Part shown: piece after piece, positions 16,718 to 24,726 of the stretch
Position numbering within the stretch: the stretch's first letter is position 1
Layout: the number at the start of each line of letters is the position of its first letter
DNA from: Saprospiraceae bacterium
Lineage (GTDB): Bacteria > Bacteroidota > Bacteroidia > Chitinophagales > Saprospiraceae
Direction: 5' to 3'
DNA: 44,664 bases
Assembly: GCA_017985675.1 (NCBI GenBank)
Contig: JAGNXB010000009.1
Span: forward strand, 1-44,664
Position numbers and translations under genes: made by a program
Notes under the pieces: generated by a model
Database searches by the model: none
What the model was told of the DNA's origin: nothing
Seen by the model: the letters and a program-made list of their open reading frames with translations, nothing else

Positions 16718-17965
16718 ATGAAGTCTGGTATTTTGAATTATTCCATTCTCGGATCGCTCCTGTTATTTTTTTGTCCATCCCTATTTGCACAATGGGAAGT
16801 TGTCAGCTCAGGTACAACACAACAACTGAATGAAATAATATTCCCCGTGGCAGATACCGGTTTTGTTGTGGGCAATAACGGTACGTTTCTGCGCACCTAT
16901 GATAGTGGCGAATCCTGGATCCAATTGGATTTGGGAACAACGGACCATTTGAATGATATCTATTTTTTTAATGCGCAATCCGGATTTGTCGTTGGTGATA
17001 ATGGCTTTTTTGCCGGCACAAAAGATGGTGGTGAAACCTGGGATATTACTACTTTGATCGACAAGGAACCCGTAAAACTTAGCTCCGTATTTTTCACATC
17101 GTCGTTAATAGGATATGCCGGTGGAAGTAATGATCTGATCGATGGGATTATTTTTAAAACAACAGATGGCGGGATAAGCTGGGACATAACCGATTCATCT
17201 GATTCAGCATTGGATAGAGATTTCACAAGAATTGTTTTTCCAGTTCCCGATACAGGATATGCTATCACAAGAGGTATGTGCCTTAAGTCCGTAGATGCCG
17301 GTGATACATGGTTTGTTACAGATACGGCATTGGTTGCATCCGGCAATATGTTTAGCATTTTGGAAGATGCGCATTTTTTCTCAGCCGATACAGGGTTTGT
17401 GGTCGGATGGTATAGCCCCTTTTGCGGCTACACCGCGAATGGTGGAGAAAACTGGACCGATCAATTTGTTTTTAATAATCAGTGGTATGCCATTGATTTT
17501 CCATCCCGGCAAACGGGTTATATGGTTGGTTGGGGACAGTTGGTCAAAACAATAGATGGCGGGCAGTCATGGCTGGATATCACTTCTCCGTTAATTGCCT
17601 CTGCATCGATTTATGCTATGTCCTTTATTAATGACAGCACGGGTTATACCTGTGGAGATAATGGGCTAATACTGCGAACAAACTCAGGGGGTGTTACATC
17701 CATTTCAGATGAATTGTTATCTTCCAATGTATCGGTTTATCCCAATCCGGCTGCCCAGGATTTCCTGATTACCTTTTCTAATCCAGCAAGCAAAACACAT
17801 ACGTTGTTTATTTATGATAGTCGTGGTGTGCTTGTTCACAAGGCTGAAAGTATCACCACTAGCCGTGTAATTATAGATCGAAAAAATATGCCTGGAGGTA
17901 TCTATGCGTTACAACTTATAAAGGATGGGCGTATCGTATATACTCAAAAATTAATATTGGAATAG
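16718..17965 (+). CDS. Secreted BNR/Ycf48-like beta-propeller with T9SS sorting domain
   Basis: 415 residues. A signal peptide ending near FAQ is followed by a seven-blade-type propeller with repeated Asp-box-like units (TYDSGESWIQLDL, TKDGGETWDITTL, TTDGGISWDITD, TANGGENWTDQF, TIDGGQSWLDIT) and interleaved GFVVGDNG turns, as in photosystem II stability factor Ycf48-like proteins of Bacteroidota. The final ~80 residues form a T9SS type A sorting domain (VSVYPNPAAQDFLITF, ending GGIYALQLIKDGRIVYTQKL). It is secreted and probably anchored on the cell surface; binding partner unknown. Confidence 0.88.
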   Translation: MKSGILNYSILGSLLLFFCPSLFAQWEVVSSGTTQQLNEIIFPVADTGFVVGNNGTFLRTYDSGESWIQLDLGTTDHLNDIYFFNAQSGFVVGDNGFFAGTKDGGETWDITTLIDKEPVKLSSVFFTSSLIGYAGGSNDLIDGIIFKTTDGGISWDITDSSDSALDRDFTRIVFPVPDTGYAITRGMCLKSVDAGDTWFVTDTALVASGNMFSILEDAHFFSADTGFVVGWYSPFCGYTANGGENWTDQFVFNNQWYAIDFPSRQTGYMVGWGQLVKTIDGGQSWLDITSPLIASASIYAMSFINDSTGYTCGDNGLILRTNSGGVTSISDELLSSNVSVYPNPAAQDFLITFSNPASKTHTLFIYDSRGVLVHKAESITTSRVIIDRKNMPGGIYALQLIKDGRIVYTQKLILE

Positions 17966-18108
17966 AAGCAAATCTTTTTATACCTATCCAATCGAAAGAC
18001 CACTAGAAAAGTAGCCTTTTTCAGAAGATTGTTTTTACCCCTACCCTCTTGCACCCGGATAGCCTAATGCACTTCTATCCGCGTCGAAGAGGACGAAATA
18101 AACTTAGG

Positions 18109-18418
18109 TTAAACCCAATTCATGCATTAGGTTTTGATAAAAAAGGATTATTAATTTCTTAATAATTGATATACAATATATTATGAAAATTGATTTGGAT
18201 TAAATGTGGGAATAAATGAGTGCAAAAAATATATGGGAATTGCCCCTGGATTTATTTCATTGATTACTAGCAGTAAATTGCTTCGGCTACAGCTCATTTC
18301 TGCTTCATAATCAGGCACTTCCCCTCCTCACCATAGAAGGCTATGCCTTGTCGGCGAAGTACCAGCTTATTTTGCAGAAATGACCTTCGCTCGAAGCCTA
18401 ATGCATGGATTGGGTTAA
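18109..18418. mobile_element. 310-bp non-autonomous element (MITE-like), copy 1
   Basis: Terminal inverted repeats: left ACCCAATTCATGCATTAGG (18113-18131) and right CCTAATGCATGGATTGGGT (18397-18415) are reverse complements with one mismatch. Both ends are bounded by TTAA (18109-18112 and 18415-18418). There is no open frame. The right half (about 18280-18396) is an imperfect foldback; the left half is AT-rich. A second copy of nearly equal length lies at 24225-24533. No transposase is present, so mobilisation would have to be in trans. The gap 17966-18537 contains nothing else, except a partial GCCTAATGCAC at 18062-18072. Confidence 0.75.
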
Positions 18419-18537
18419 AGATACGACTACTGCATCCGGAACCATTTTAGTCCTGATTTGTTCACTAGGTGCAGGCATCGTGTAAAACCTATGATTTACA
18501 TGTTATTTATACAACTGGACGGCAATTTTTATACATC

Positions 18538-19449
18538 ATGCAAGAATATCTCCTTAATTTATCGCAACAAATTATCCCATGGCTGATGACCCATGGCGTG
18601 AAGATTTTATTTATTCTGGTGGCTGCCTATATCCTACATAAAATTGCCAGGAAATTTATTATTAAAATGATTCAGGTGGCGGTAGGTGCGAAAGGTACTA
18701 TATCTGAAGAGGATGAACGCAAACGGGAGGATACGCTTATACAGATATTTGTTTTAACATTAAAAATTGTCCTACTGACCGTCACCACGCTGATGGTTTT
18801 GCATGAGATAGGTATCATGATAGGTCCTATTCTAGCAGCCGCCGGTATCGTCGGATTGGCTATTGGATTTGGTGGCCAATATTTGATCCGTGATATCATT
18901 ACAGGACTGTTTATTATAATCGAAAATCAATATCAGGTCGGGGATGTGGTCAGTTTTGATACAGCAAGTGGCACGGTAGAGGCTATAAGTTTAAGAAAAA
19001 CAACGTTGAGAGATTTGGATGGGACAGTACATCATATACCCCATGGGGAAATTAAAAAAGTATCAAATTATACACAGGATTTTTCACGGATTAAATTAGA
19101 TCTTGGGGTAGCGTACAACACAAATGTTGAACATGTAAAACGCGTCATAAATGAAACAGGGGAACAAATGATCAATGACCCCCTTTGGCAGCCGGTCATT
19201 CTCAAAGCACCACAGTTTAAAAGGATTGAAGAGTTTACCGATTCATCCATAGTGATACGAATTATCGGTGAGACGATGCCGCACAGTAAATGGGATGTAG
19301 TTGGGGAATTTAGAAAACGTATTAAGGAGGCTTTTGAAAAGGAAAACATTGAAATTCCGTTTCCGCAAAGTGTTGTGCATCATATTCATCAAGGCGGGAC
19401 TGATGGTAACGTAGAGCCTAAAAGACTGGATGAGCAAGCTACGGATTAG
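18538..19449 (+). CDS. Small-conductance mechanosensitive channel, MscS family
   Basis: 303 residues from ATG 18538; an upstream GTG at 18469 would add 23 residues that do not resemble a membrane protein start. Helices at about 18-36 and 73-93 are followed by the pore-lining TM3, GPILAAAGIVGLAIGFGGQY (about 96-115), and the hallmark beta-domain start ENQYQVGDVVSF. A cytoplasmic alpha/beta domain follows (SKWDVVGEFRKRIKEAFEKE and IEIPFPQ). Such channels open on hypo-osmotic stress and release solutes through the inner membrane. It is transcribed alone and starts 119 bp after the mobile-element copy, which may sit in its upstream region. Confidence 0.93.
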   Translation: MQEYLLNLSQQIIPWLMTHGVKILFILVAAYILHKIARKFIIKMIQVAVGAKGTISEEDERKREDTLIQIFVLTLKIVLLTVTTLMVLHEIGIMIGPILAAAGIVGLAIGFGGQYLIRDIITGLFIIIENQYQVGDVVSFDTASGTVEAISLRKTTLRDLDGTVHHIPHGEIKKVSNYTQDFSRIKLDLGVAYNTNVEHVKRVINETGEQMINDPLWQPVILKAPQFKRIEEFTDSSIVIRIIGETMPHSKWDVVGEFRKRIKEAFEKENIEIPFPQSVVHHIHQGGTDGNVEPKRLDEQATD

Positions 19450-19536
19450 CACTATATTCATTACTGGGAGGAAAAAGGTGTAGATTGTGGGTGGAGTGTC
19501 CTTATCGGTTTTTTAAATCTTTTAAACAGTTAACGC

Positions 19537-20001
19537 ATGAAGTCTTTTTTGCTATTATTCATTATAACAGTGGCTGCCTGTACCAACAGTAATCAAACCA
19601 ATGCCACATCAGAAAATGTGGATACACTGACATCCGATCCTGATAAACTAACATCAGATAGTCTCTCTGTTGAACAGGGTGTCAATGGACTGGCGTCCAA
19701 GGTATATGCCAACGATCGTTTTAAAGAAGTGACGGTTGAAAAGACGGGCGAGCATACCTATTTGATTAAAGGCAAAGGTCAAATATTTGAAGCCAATTTT
19801 AATTGGGTTGTAGAGGATGGTCATATGGAATTGATGGAAGGATTTGAAATGACGAGTGCCGGTGCGCCTGAATGGGGTGATTTTCAATTTTCGATTACGG
19901 TTGAAAAGGACCGCCAAAATTCAACCCTAACGCTAGTGATTTTTGAAATCAGTGCAATGGACGGCAGCCGGCAGTATGAATTGCCCATTAAGTTAGAGTG
20001 A
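19537..20001 (+). CDS. Lipoprotein with Gmad2-like immunoglobulin domain
   Basis: 154 residues. The lipobox VAAC places the lipidated cysteine at residue 15, followed by a Thr/Ser/Asp-rich linker. The C-terminal ~90 residues resemble the Gmad2 immunoglobulin-like domain, with the typical FEANFNWVVEDG, TSAGAPEWGDFQFSI order. In Firmicutes this domain is tied to spore germination proteins; in Bacteroidota its role is unknown and probably structural or binding at the envelope. It begins 87 bp after the MscS gene, in the same direction, and could be co-transcribed. Confidence 0.7.
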   Translation: MKSFLLLFIITVAACTNSNQTNATSENVDTLTSDPDKLTSDSLSVEQGVNGLASKVYANDRFKEVTVEKTGEHTYLIKGKGQIFEANFNWVVEDGHMELMEGFEMTSAGAPEWGDFQFSITVEKDRQNSTLTLVIFEISAMDGSRQYELPIKLE

Positions 20002-20458
20002 TGGGTTATGGATAATTTCGTAATAATCTGGAATCTGCGAATCAGGAATCAAGTAAGGATCTTATTTGTAGAAAGTAGAATGTAGAATGTAGCAGGATGT
20101 TGAAAGGTAGGAAGTAGAAGGATTATTCGCGATGCGGCCACCGCGTGTGCGCTGCTATCGCTGCGTGAAATCACAGGATGCGTAGTTGAGGTTGAGGCTG
20201 ACGTTGAGGCTGAGGCGATACTGAAGCACTATGCTTGCTCCAAAAATTCCCTTACGAAATAACACAATAACCCCCAACTTCTTCGTGAACCTTCGCGCTC
20301 TTTTTGCCCTCTTGGCCATCACGCAAGTCTCCACATTGCAGCAAAGTCAATGGCTAGCAACAACCATCTCCCTTAAACTCTTCCACCGAATACACGAATA
20401 ACCGAATACACGAATAACCCCAATAACTCCCTACTGAAGCGAAACAAGATGATTCCCT
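20002..20458. other. Gene-free stretch with mixed short repeats
   Basis: It contains AATCTGGAATCTG words (20028-20040), a diverged piece of the 9751-10031 repeat (20050-20120), GTTGAGGCTGA words (about 20185-20215), and a duplicated CGAATACACGAATAACC word at 20384-20420. No gene or terminator is evident. Confidence 0.6.
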
Positions 20459-20466
20459 TACTTTCG
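20459..20466 (+). promoter_or_regulatory. mnmE: Candidate -7 box almost abutting the mnmE start
   Basis: TACTTTCG (consensus TAnnTTTG with one change) ends 4 nt before the ATG at 20471. If functional, transcription would begin at or next to the start codon, giving a leaderless mRNA. No -33 motif was found at the usual distance. Confidence 0.3.
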
Positions 20467-20470
20467 CAGT

Positions 20471-21862
20471 ATGGATCATGCCTATCCCCTGAGTGAAACG
20501 ATCGCAGCGTTGAGTACCCCGCCCGGCGTTGGCGCTATTGGTGTCATACGCTTGAGCGGATCGGCGGCCATAGATATTACATCCCGTATTTTTCGCGGGA
20601 AGGACTTGCACCGGCAAGAGGGCTATACCGTTCATTTTGGGCGGATTATGGATGAGGCAGGCAGTGTGCTGGATGAAGTGTTGGTTACGCTGTTTCGTGC
20701 GCCCCATTCCTACACCGGAGAAGATACGGTAGAGCTTTCTTGTCATGGGTCGCCCTATATTTTACAGGAAATCCTGCAGCTTCTGGTTCGCCAGGGCGCC
20801 CGACTGGCCCGTCCGGGGGAATTTACGCAGCGGGCTTTTCTACATGGCAAGTTGGACCTGACCCAGGCGGAGGCCGTCGCGGATCTCATCGCATCCACGC
20901 ACCGATCAGCACATGATGTAGCGATTCGACAAATGCGCGGTGGCATTGCCCGGCAGATTAGTGCACTCCGGGAGGAGTTGATTCATTTTGCAAGCCTGGT
21001 CGAATTGGAGCTTGATTTTGGCGAGGAGGATGTGGAGTTTGCCGATCGCGATGCTTTGAAAAAGCTCATCGAAAATATCCTGACAACAATCCGCTCGCTG
21101 GCAGGGAGTTTTGCACTGGGCAATGCCCTTAAGGAGGGTGTCATCACCGTCATCGCCGGCAGACCCAATGCCGGCAAGTCGACGCTGCTCAACGCCCTCC
21201 TGGAGGAGGAGCGCGCTATTGTAAGCGATATCGCCGGCACCACCCGCGATACGATTGAGGAGGCGCTGAATATACAGGGCATCCGATTCCGGCTGATCGA
21301 TACCGCAGGCATCCGTGAGGCACAGGACCAGATCGAGGCGATTGGCGTAGCGCGCACGATGGCCAAGATCGGCGAGGCGACGTTATTGGTGTATGTTTTT
21401 GATGCGTTAACGATGGATGCAGAGGATGTGGCGGCAGACGTAAATGATCTGGCGCGCGAGGGCATGACGATCGTGTTGGTGCCCAATAAAATGGATCTGC
21501 ACCCTTACCTGCAACCTGCGGCTTTTGCGAACAAGAATGTTGGGCTCGACCACATCGTTCCCGTATCGGCCCGTAACCAAATGAACATCACCTACCTCAA
21601 AGAAAAACTATTTCATTTGGCACTGGCCGGCAGCCGATCAGAAGATGATATCCTGGTCAGCAACGCCCGGCATGCGGAGGCACTATACCATGCCGCCCAG
21701 GCATTAGAAGCAGCCCTCTCAGGACTCGATAACGGCCTCACCGGCGATTTGCTTGCGGAGGATATCCGGCAGGCACTGCACCACCTCGGTTTGATATCCG
21801 GGGAAGTAACCAACGAGGATTTATTGGCGAATATTTTTGGGAAGTTTTGTATTGGAAAGTAA
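20471..21862 (+). CDS. mnmE: tRNA modification GTPase MnmE (TrmE)
   Basis: With MnmG it makes the 5-carboxymethylaminomethyl group on uridine-34 of certain tRNAs. 463 residues, the usual length. An N-terminal tetrahydrofolate-binding domain (IAALSTPPGVGAIGVIRLSG) spans about 1-120. A helical domain follows, with the G domain inserted: P-loop GRPNAGKST (about 230-238), GTTRD (about 255-259), DTAGI (277-281), NKMD (339-342) and SARN. The C-terminus CIGKFC-type motif is present as the final CIGK, with the essential Cys at 460. MnmG is not in this window. Its base composition is richer in GC than the genes to its right. Confidence 0.98.
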   Translation: MDHAYPLSETIAALSTPPGVGAIGVIRLSGSAAIDITSRIFRGKDLHRQEGYTVHFGRIMDEAGSVLDEVLVTLFRAPHSYTGEDTVELSCHGSPYILQEILQLLVRQGARLARPGEFTQRAFLHGKLDLTQAEAVADLIASTHRSAHDVAIRQMRGGIARQISALREELIHFASLVELELDFGEEDVEFADRDALKKLIENILTTIRSLAGSFALGNALKEGVITVIAGRPNAGKSTLLNALLEEERAIVSDIAGTTRDTIEEALNIQGIRFRLIDTAGIREAQDQIEAIGVARTMAKIGEATLLVYVFDALTMDAEDVAADVNDLAREGMTIVLVPNKMDLHPYLQPAAFANKNVGLDHIVPVSARNQMNITYLKEKLFHLALAGSRSEDDILVSNARHAEALYHAAQALEAALSGLDNGLTGDLLAEDIRQALHHLGLISGEVTNEDLLANIFGKFCIGK

Positions 21863-22226
21863 TTATCCACGTCGTTTCCTTCAGCAGTCAATCTCCAGAC
21901 TGTGTACCATGGCACTAAAAATCAGTAACCACTCAACTACCCCATTTCTATTCGTCCAGTATTCGTCCAATAAGATCCCCTTATTAGTCCGGTATGGAAT
22001 AGCGCTTAACCGGTATCTACTTCTCTTAGACATGCAATCAATAAAGTATAGCCTTGTAATCGATTCCTGTTCGTCCACATTTGTTCCACGTTTAGTCCAC
22101 ATACCCTCATCCACCCCTGGAAAGGGCAGACATGGTTGGAGTGAGGGGGTAGGCATCCGGACTGTCCGGAAGGAAGAATTCCTTTTCAATTATAGTCTAC
22201 CCAAACCTGAAAAAATTTCTCCCCCC
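21863..22226. other. Gene-free stretch downstream of mnmE
   Basis: Short words such as ATTCGTCCA/TTAGTCCA recur (about 21950-22100). Open frames exist on both strands but have no family signal or plausible start, and I regard them as non-coding. No terminator was found. Confidence 0.45.
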
Positions 22227-22255
22227 TTGTTAATAATAAAAACATCTTATCTTTG
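22227..22255 (+). promoter_or_regulatory. Bacteroidota-type promoter
   Basis: TTG (22227-22229), an 18-nt spacer, then TATCTTTG (22248-22255), an exact match to TAnnTTTG. Transcription would start near 22262, giving a leader of about 40 nt for the gene at 22305. This is the best promoter match in the window. Confidence 0.55.
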
Positions 22256-22304
22256 GTGCAATAGCCAGCTGTAGACAGTTTTGTTCATCACAAATCATTT
22301 TGAT

Positions 22305-23132
22305 ATGATCAAACGTCTCATTTCCTTGCTGCTGTTTTCCAACGTCGTCATCGGCTTTGCCCAACTCCCGGATCAACCCTGCGACACATTATTGCTGGCT
22401 GACCAATCTACGCTTATCATCCGACTGGATTCTGTGTCACGGACGCACGTCCATTTTAAACATTGTCTAGACACCCTAGACGAACCGCAGCAATACCCCA
22501 TGGAGAATATTCTGGGGCTCAATAAGTATCGCGTACCACAAGAAAAAACATTATCCGATTTGCTTGAAGGAAAGCACAAAAAGCCCACAGTTGCCCCTGC
22601 ACCAGATCCCACCTGGATCTTTTATGAAAAATTGACCAAAAAGAAAAGGCGCCTGTCTTATGGTGATGAAATAACGGTCCACTATCGCGAAAATCACCAA
22701 AAAAAGAAATATAGCGGGTATTTTACATTGCTGGATGACCAGTTTCTGACCATTAAAAAAGCGACACTTGATCCCATTACCATTCCCAAACAAAACATTA
22801 CTAAAATAACGCTCAACCAGCAGTCAGGATGGTTATACCAGTTACTTGGAAGGGGAGCCATTATTATAAGTGCCATTATTGCCTTCGTAGCAGTAGTAGT
22901 CGCTTTATTATCATTAAGCATCTCTACCGCTTCTGGCGGGAGCACCAATTCCCCAGAAATTGGATGCACCTCCTCTGGTTGTGCGCTTTCCGGTATTCTC
23001 GCTTTGGTAGGACTGACTTTTGGCATAGTAGGCAGCTTACCTAAAACACTTCCAAAACCCTTCTCTAACGCATGGGAAGTGTATCAGGAATCAAATCCTC
23101 CGCAATCCCAGGAACATTACAAGGAGCCTTGA
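22305..23132 (+). CDS. Unknown exported/membrane protein
   Basis: 275 residues, not recognised. ATG 22305 gives a proper signal peptide (MIKRLISLLLFSNVVIGFAQ); an upstream TTG at 22281 would not. The mature N-terminus is soluble, with short beta-rich segments (DTLLLADQSTLIIRLDSVS, then YFTLLDDQFLTIKK). Two hydrophobic helices follow, around 185-208 (IIISAIIAFVAVVVALLSLS) and 225-245 (LSGILALVGLTFGIVGSL), separated by a Ser/Gly/Cys-rich loop. The end is proline-rich and soluble. The N-terminal part could be an SH3-like or LSm-like beta barrel, but that is speculation. It is preceded by a good promoter. Confidence 0.65.
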   Translation: MIKRLISLLLFSNVVIGFAQLPDQPCDTLLLADQSTLIIRLDSVSRTHVHFKHCLDTLDEPQQYPMENILGLNKYRVPQEKTLSDLLEGKHKKPTVAPAPDPTWIFYEKLTKKKRRLSYGDEITVHYRENHQKKKYSGYFTLLDDQFLTIKKATLDPITIPKQNITKITLNQQSGWLYQLLGRGAIIISAIIAFVAVVVALLSLSISTASGGSTNSPEIGCTSSGCALSGILALVGLTFGIVGSLPKTLPKPFSNAWEVYQESNPPQSQEHYKEP

Positions 23133-23207
23133 TAATTTAATGGAAGCAATAGAAAACGGCAATTTTTTAAACATCACCATCTTCCAATTAAGCGACACTA
23201 CGTCTTT

Positions 23208-24221
23208 ATGCAACTAAAGCCTGAACTTATACAGCAAATTCAAACCATTATTGCCACGGCAAAGGACAGGGCCATTCGATCGGTAGATACAGAAAGGGTG
23301 TTAATGTATTGGCAAATTGGCAAGGTAATTTTTGTGGAAGAACAGGAAGGAAAGGTACGAGCGGGCTATGGCGAGTTCTTGATAAGAACAATCTCAGCAA
23401 CCCTTCTGCCCCTCTTTGGAAGTGGTTTTTCTGTCAGACAATTAGAGATGTGTCGACAGTTCTACCGAACCTTCCCAATTGCGAACGCAGTGCGTTCGCA
23501 ATTTAGTTGGACCCACTATCGCACACTCATTCGCATTGAAAACGCCGTCAAAAGGGACTTCTATATCGCAGAAGCTGAAAAAAACAATTGGACTGCAAGG
23601 CAACTGGAACGACAGATTAACAGCCAATTATTTGAAAGGTTGCTCATCAGTAATGATGTTCATTCCGTATTGGCAGTTGCACGGGATGAAAAACAACCTT
23701 CAGATGCAAAAGAAATTATTAAAGACCCTATGATTCTTGAATTTTTGGGCCTTAAACAAGAAGCTTCGTATTATGAAAAGGACCTAGAGGCAGCCATTGT
23801 AACTCATCTCCAGGACTTTTTATTAGAATTAGGCAACGGCTTTTCGTTTGTTGCAAGGCAAAAACGCATCCATGTAGATGGCGATGAATTTTTTATTGAC
23901 CTTGTCCTTTATAATAGACTACTTCAATCCTTTGTGCTATTTGAAATTAAAACAGCCAAACTCACACATCAGGACATTGGACAATTGCAAATGTATGTGA
24001 ATTTTTATGATCGTTTCGAAAAGCAGGAATTTGAAAACCCCACGATCGGAATTTTATTATGCGCTGATAAAAACGATGCTGTTGTGAAAATAACCTTACC
24101 TGAAAATAATAAAACCATTGTCGCCAGTAAGTACCAATTATATTTACCAACAGAACAGCAGTTGATAGATGAAGTAAGAAAAGAAATAGACAAATTGGAT
24201 CAGGAAATGAATCATAATTAA
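23208..24221 (+). CDS. DUF1016 (YhcG-like) PD-(D/E)XK nuclease family protein
   Basis: 337 residues matching the two-part DUF1016 family. The N-terminal helical, DNA-binding-like domain (about 1-150) includes YWQIGKVI, FSVRQLEMCRQFYRTFP and LSWTHYR-like FSWTHYRTLIRIEN. The C-terminal PD-(D/E)XK domain (about 170-325) includes DPMILEFLGLK, FSFVARQKRIHVDGDEFFID (catalytic Asp), FVLFEIKTAKLTHQDIGQLQMY (the E-x-K motif) and PTIGILLCADK. The family often accompanies restriction systems or mobile DNA. Here it is alone; a MITE-like element begins 3 bp after its stop, and a 27-bp palindrome lies inside the coding sequence at 23477-23503. Confidence 0.9.
   Translation: MQLKPELIQQIQTIIATAKDRAIRSVDTERVLMYWQIGKVIFVEEQEGKVRAGYGEFLIRTISATLLPLFGSGFSVRQLEMCRQFYRTFPIANAVRSQFSWTHYRTLIRIENAVKRDFYIAEAEKNNWTARQLERQINSQLFERLLISNDVHSVLAVARDEKQPSDAKEIIKDPMILEFLGLKQEASYYEKDLEAAIVTHLQDFLLELGNGFSFVARQKRIHVDGDEFFIDLVLYNRLLQSFVLFEIKTAKLTHQDIGQLQMYVNFYDRFEKQEFENPTIGILLCADKNDAVVKITLPENNKTIVASKYQLYLPTEQQLIDEVRKEIDKLDQEMNHN
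23477..23503. repeat. 27-bp perfect palindrome inside the DUF1016 gene
   Basis: AATTGCGAACGCA (23477-23489) and TGCGTTCGCAATT (23491-23503) are exact reverse complements around a single G. It encodes the IANAVRSQF part of the N-terminal domain. The CA-G-TG centre is the same as in the hairpin of the 73-bp repeat head. Confidence 0.85.
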
Positions 24222-24224
24222 TCT

Positions 24225-24533
24225 TTAACCAAAATCTTGCATTAGGTTTGAAAATAAATAGAAAAAATATTCCTATTATATATAAATCAAACATTTATGC
24301 GAAGGATATGCCATTTAATGTGGTAAGAAATGCGTACAGCATTTTGTGAAATATAAAATACGGCATTTGTACATATTATTGGTTTTTCAGTTTGCTTCGG
24401 CTGCAGCTCATTTCTGCTTCATAATCAGGCACTTCCCCTCCTAACCATAGGCGACTATTCCTCGTCGGCGAAGCACCAGATTATTTTGCATAAATGACCT
24501 TCGCGCGAAGCCTAATGCATGATTTGGGTTTAA
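24225..24533. mobile_element. 309-bp non-autonomous element (MITE-like), copy 2
   Basis: Left end TTAACC, AAAATC, TTGCATTAGG (24225-24246) and right end CCTAATGCATGATTTGGGTT plus TAA (24511-24533) are imperfect inverted repeats, bounded by TTAA at both sides. Length agrees with copy 1 (310 bp). From TGCTTCGGCTGCAGCTCATT (about 24393) to the right end the sequence matches copy 1 closely; the AT-rich left half does not. The element begins 3 bp after the DUF1016 stop codon. The remaining gap 24534-24726 shows only a promoter candidate. Confidence 0.75.
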
Positions 24534-24714
24534 AAGAAAAATAATCGCTCTTAAATACCATCTTATTAATATCAAAGTTCTTCTCAAAATACTTTTTTCA
24601 TAAGCATTAATTCACTTTATAAATCCCTATTTTGTGCCATCAATAAATTCAGAAGTTGAGCACCTTGAAAAATAAAGCTAACAAAAAGATGCCTATACTC
24701 AACTCCGAATTGAT

Positions 24715-24722
24715 TATCTTTC
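24715..24722 (+). promoter_or_regulatory. Candidate -7 box almost abutting the OmpA-like gene
   Basis: TATCTTTC, followed by G, is one base from TAnnTTTG and ends 4 nt before the ATG at 24727, the same spacing as at mnmE. No -33 element is clear. Confidence 0.3.
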
Positions 24723-24726
24723 GCCC

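Noticed and set aside
21837..22274. Overlapping open frames on both strands after mnmE
   Set aside because: The plus-strand one begins inside the mnmE end, both have odd composition with repeated words, and neither resembles a known protein.
18109..24533. The two 310-bp copies as ends of one composite transposon carrying the MscS-to-DUF1016 genes
   Set aside because: The copies are in the same orientation, mnmE and other housekeeping genes lie between them, and there is no transposase, so two independent insertions are more likely.
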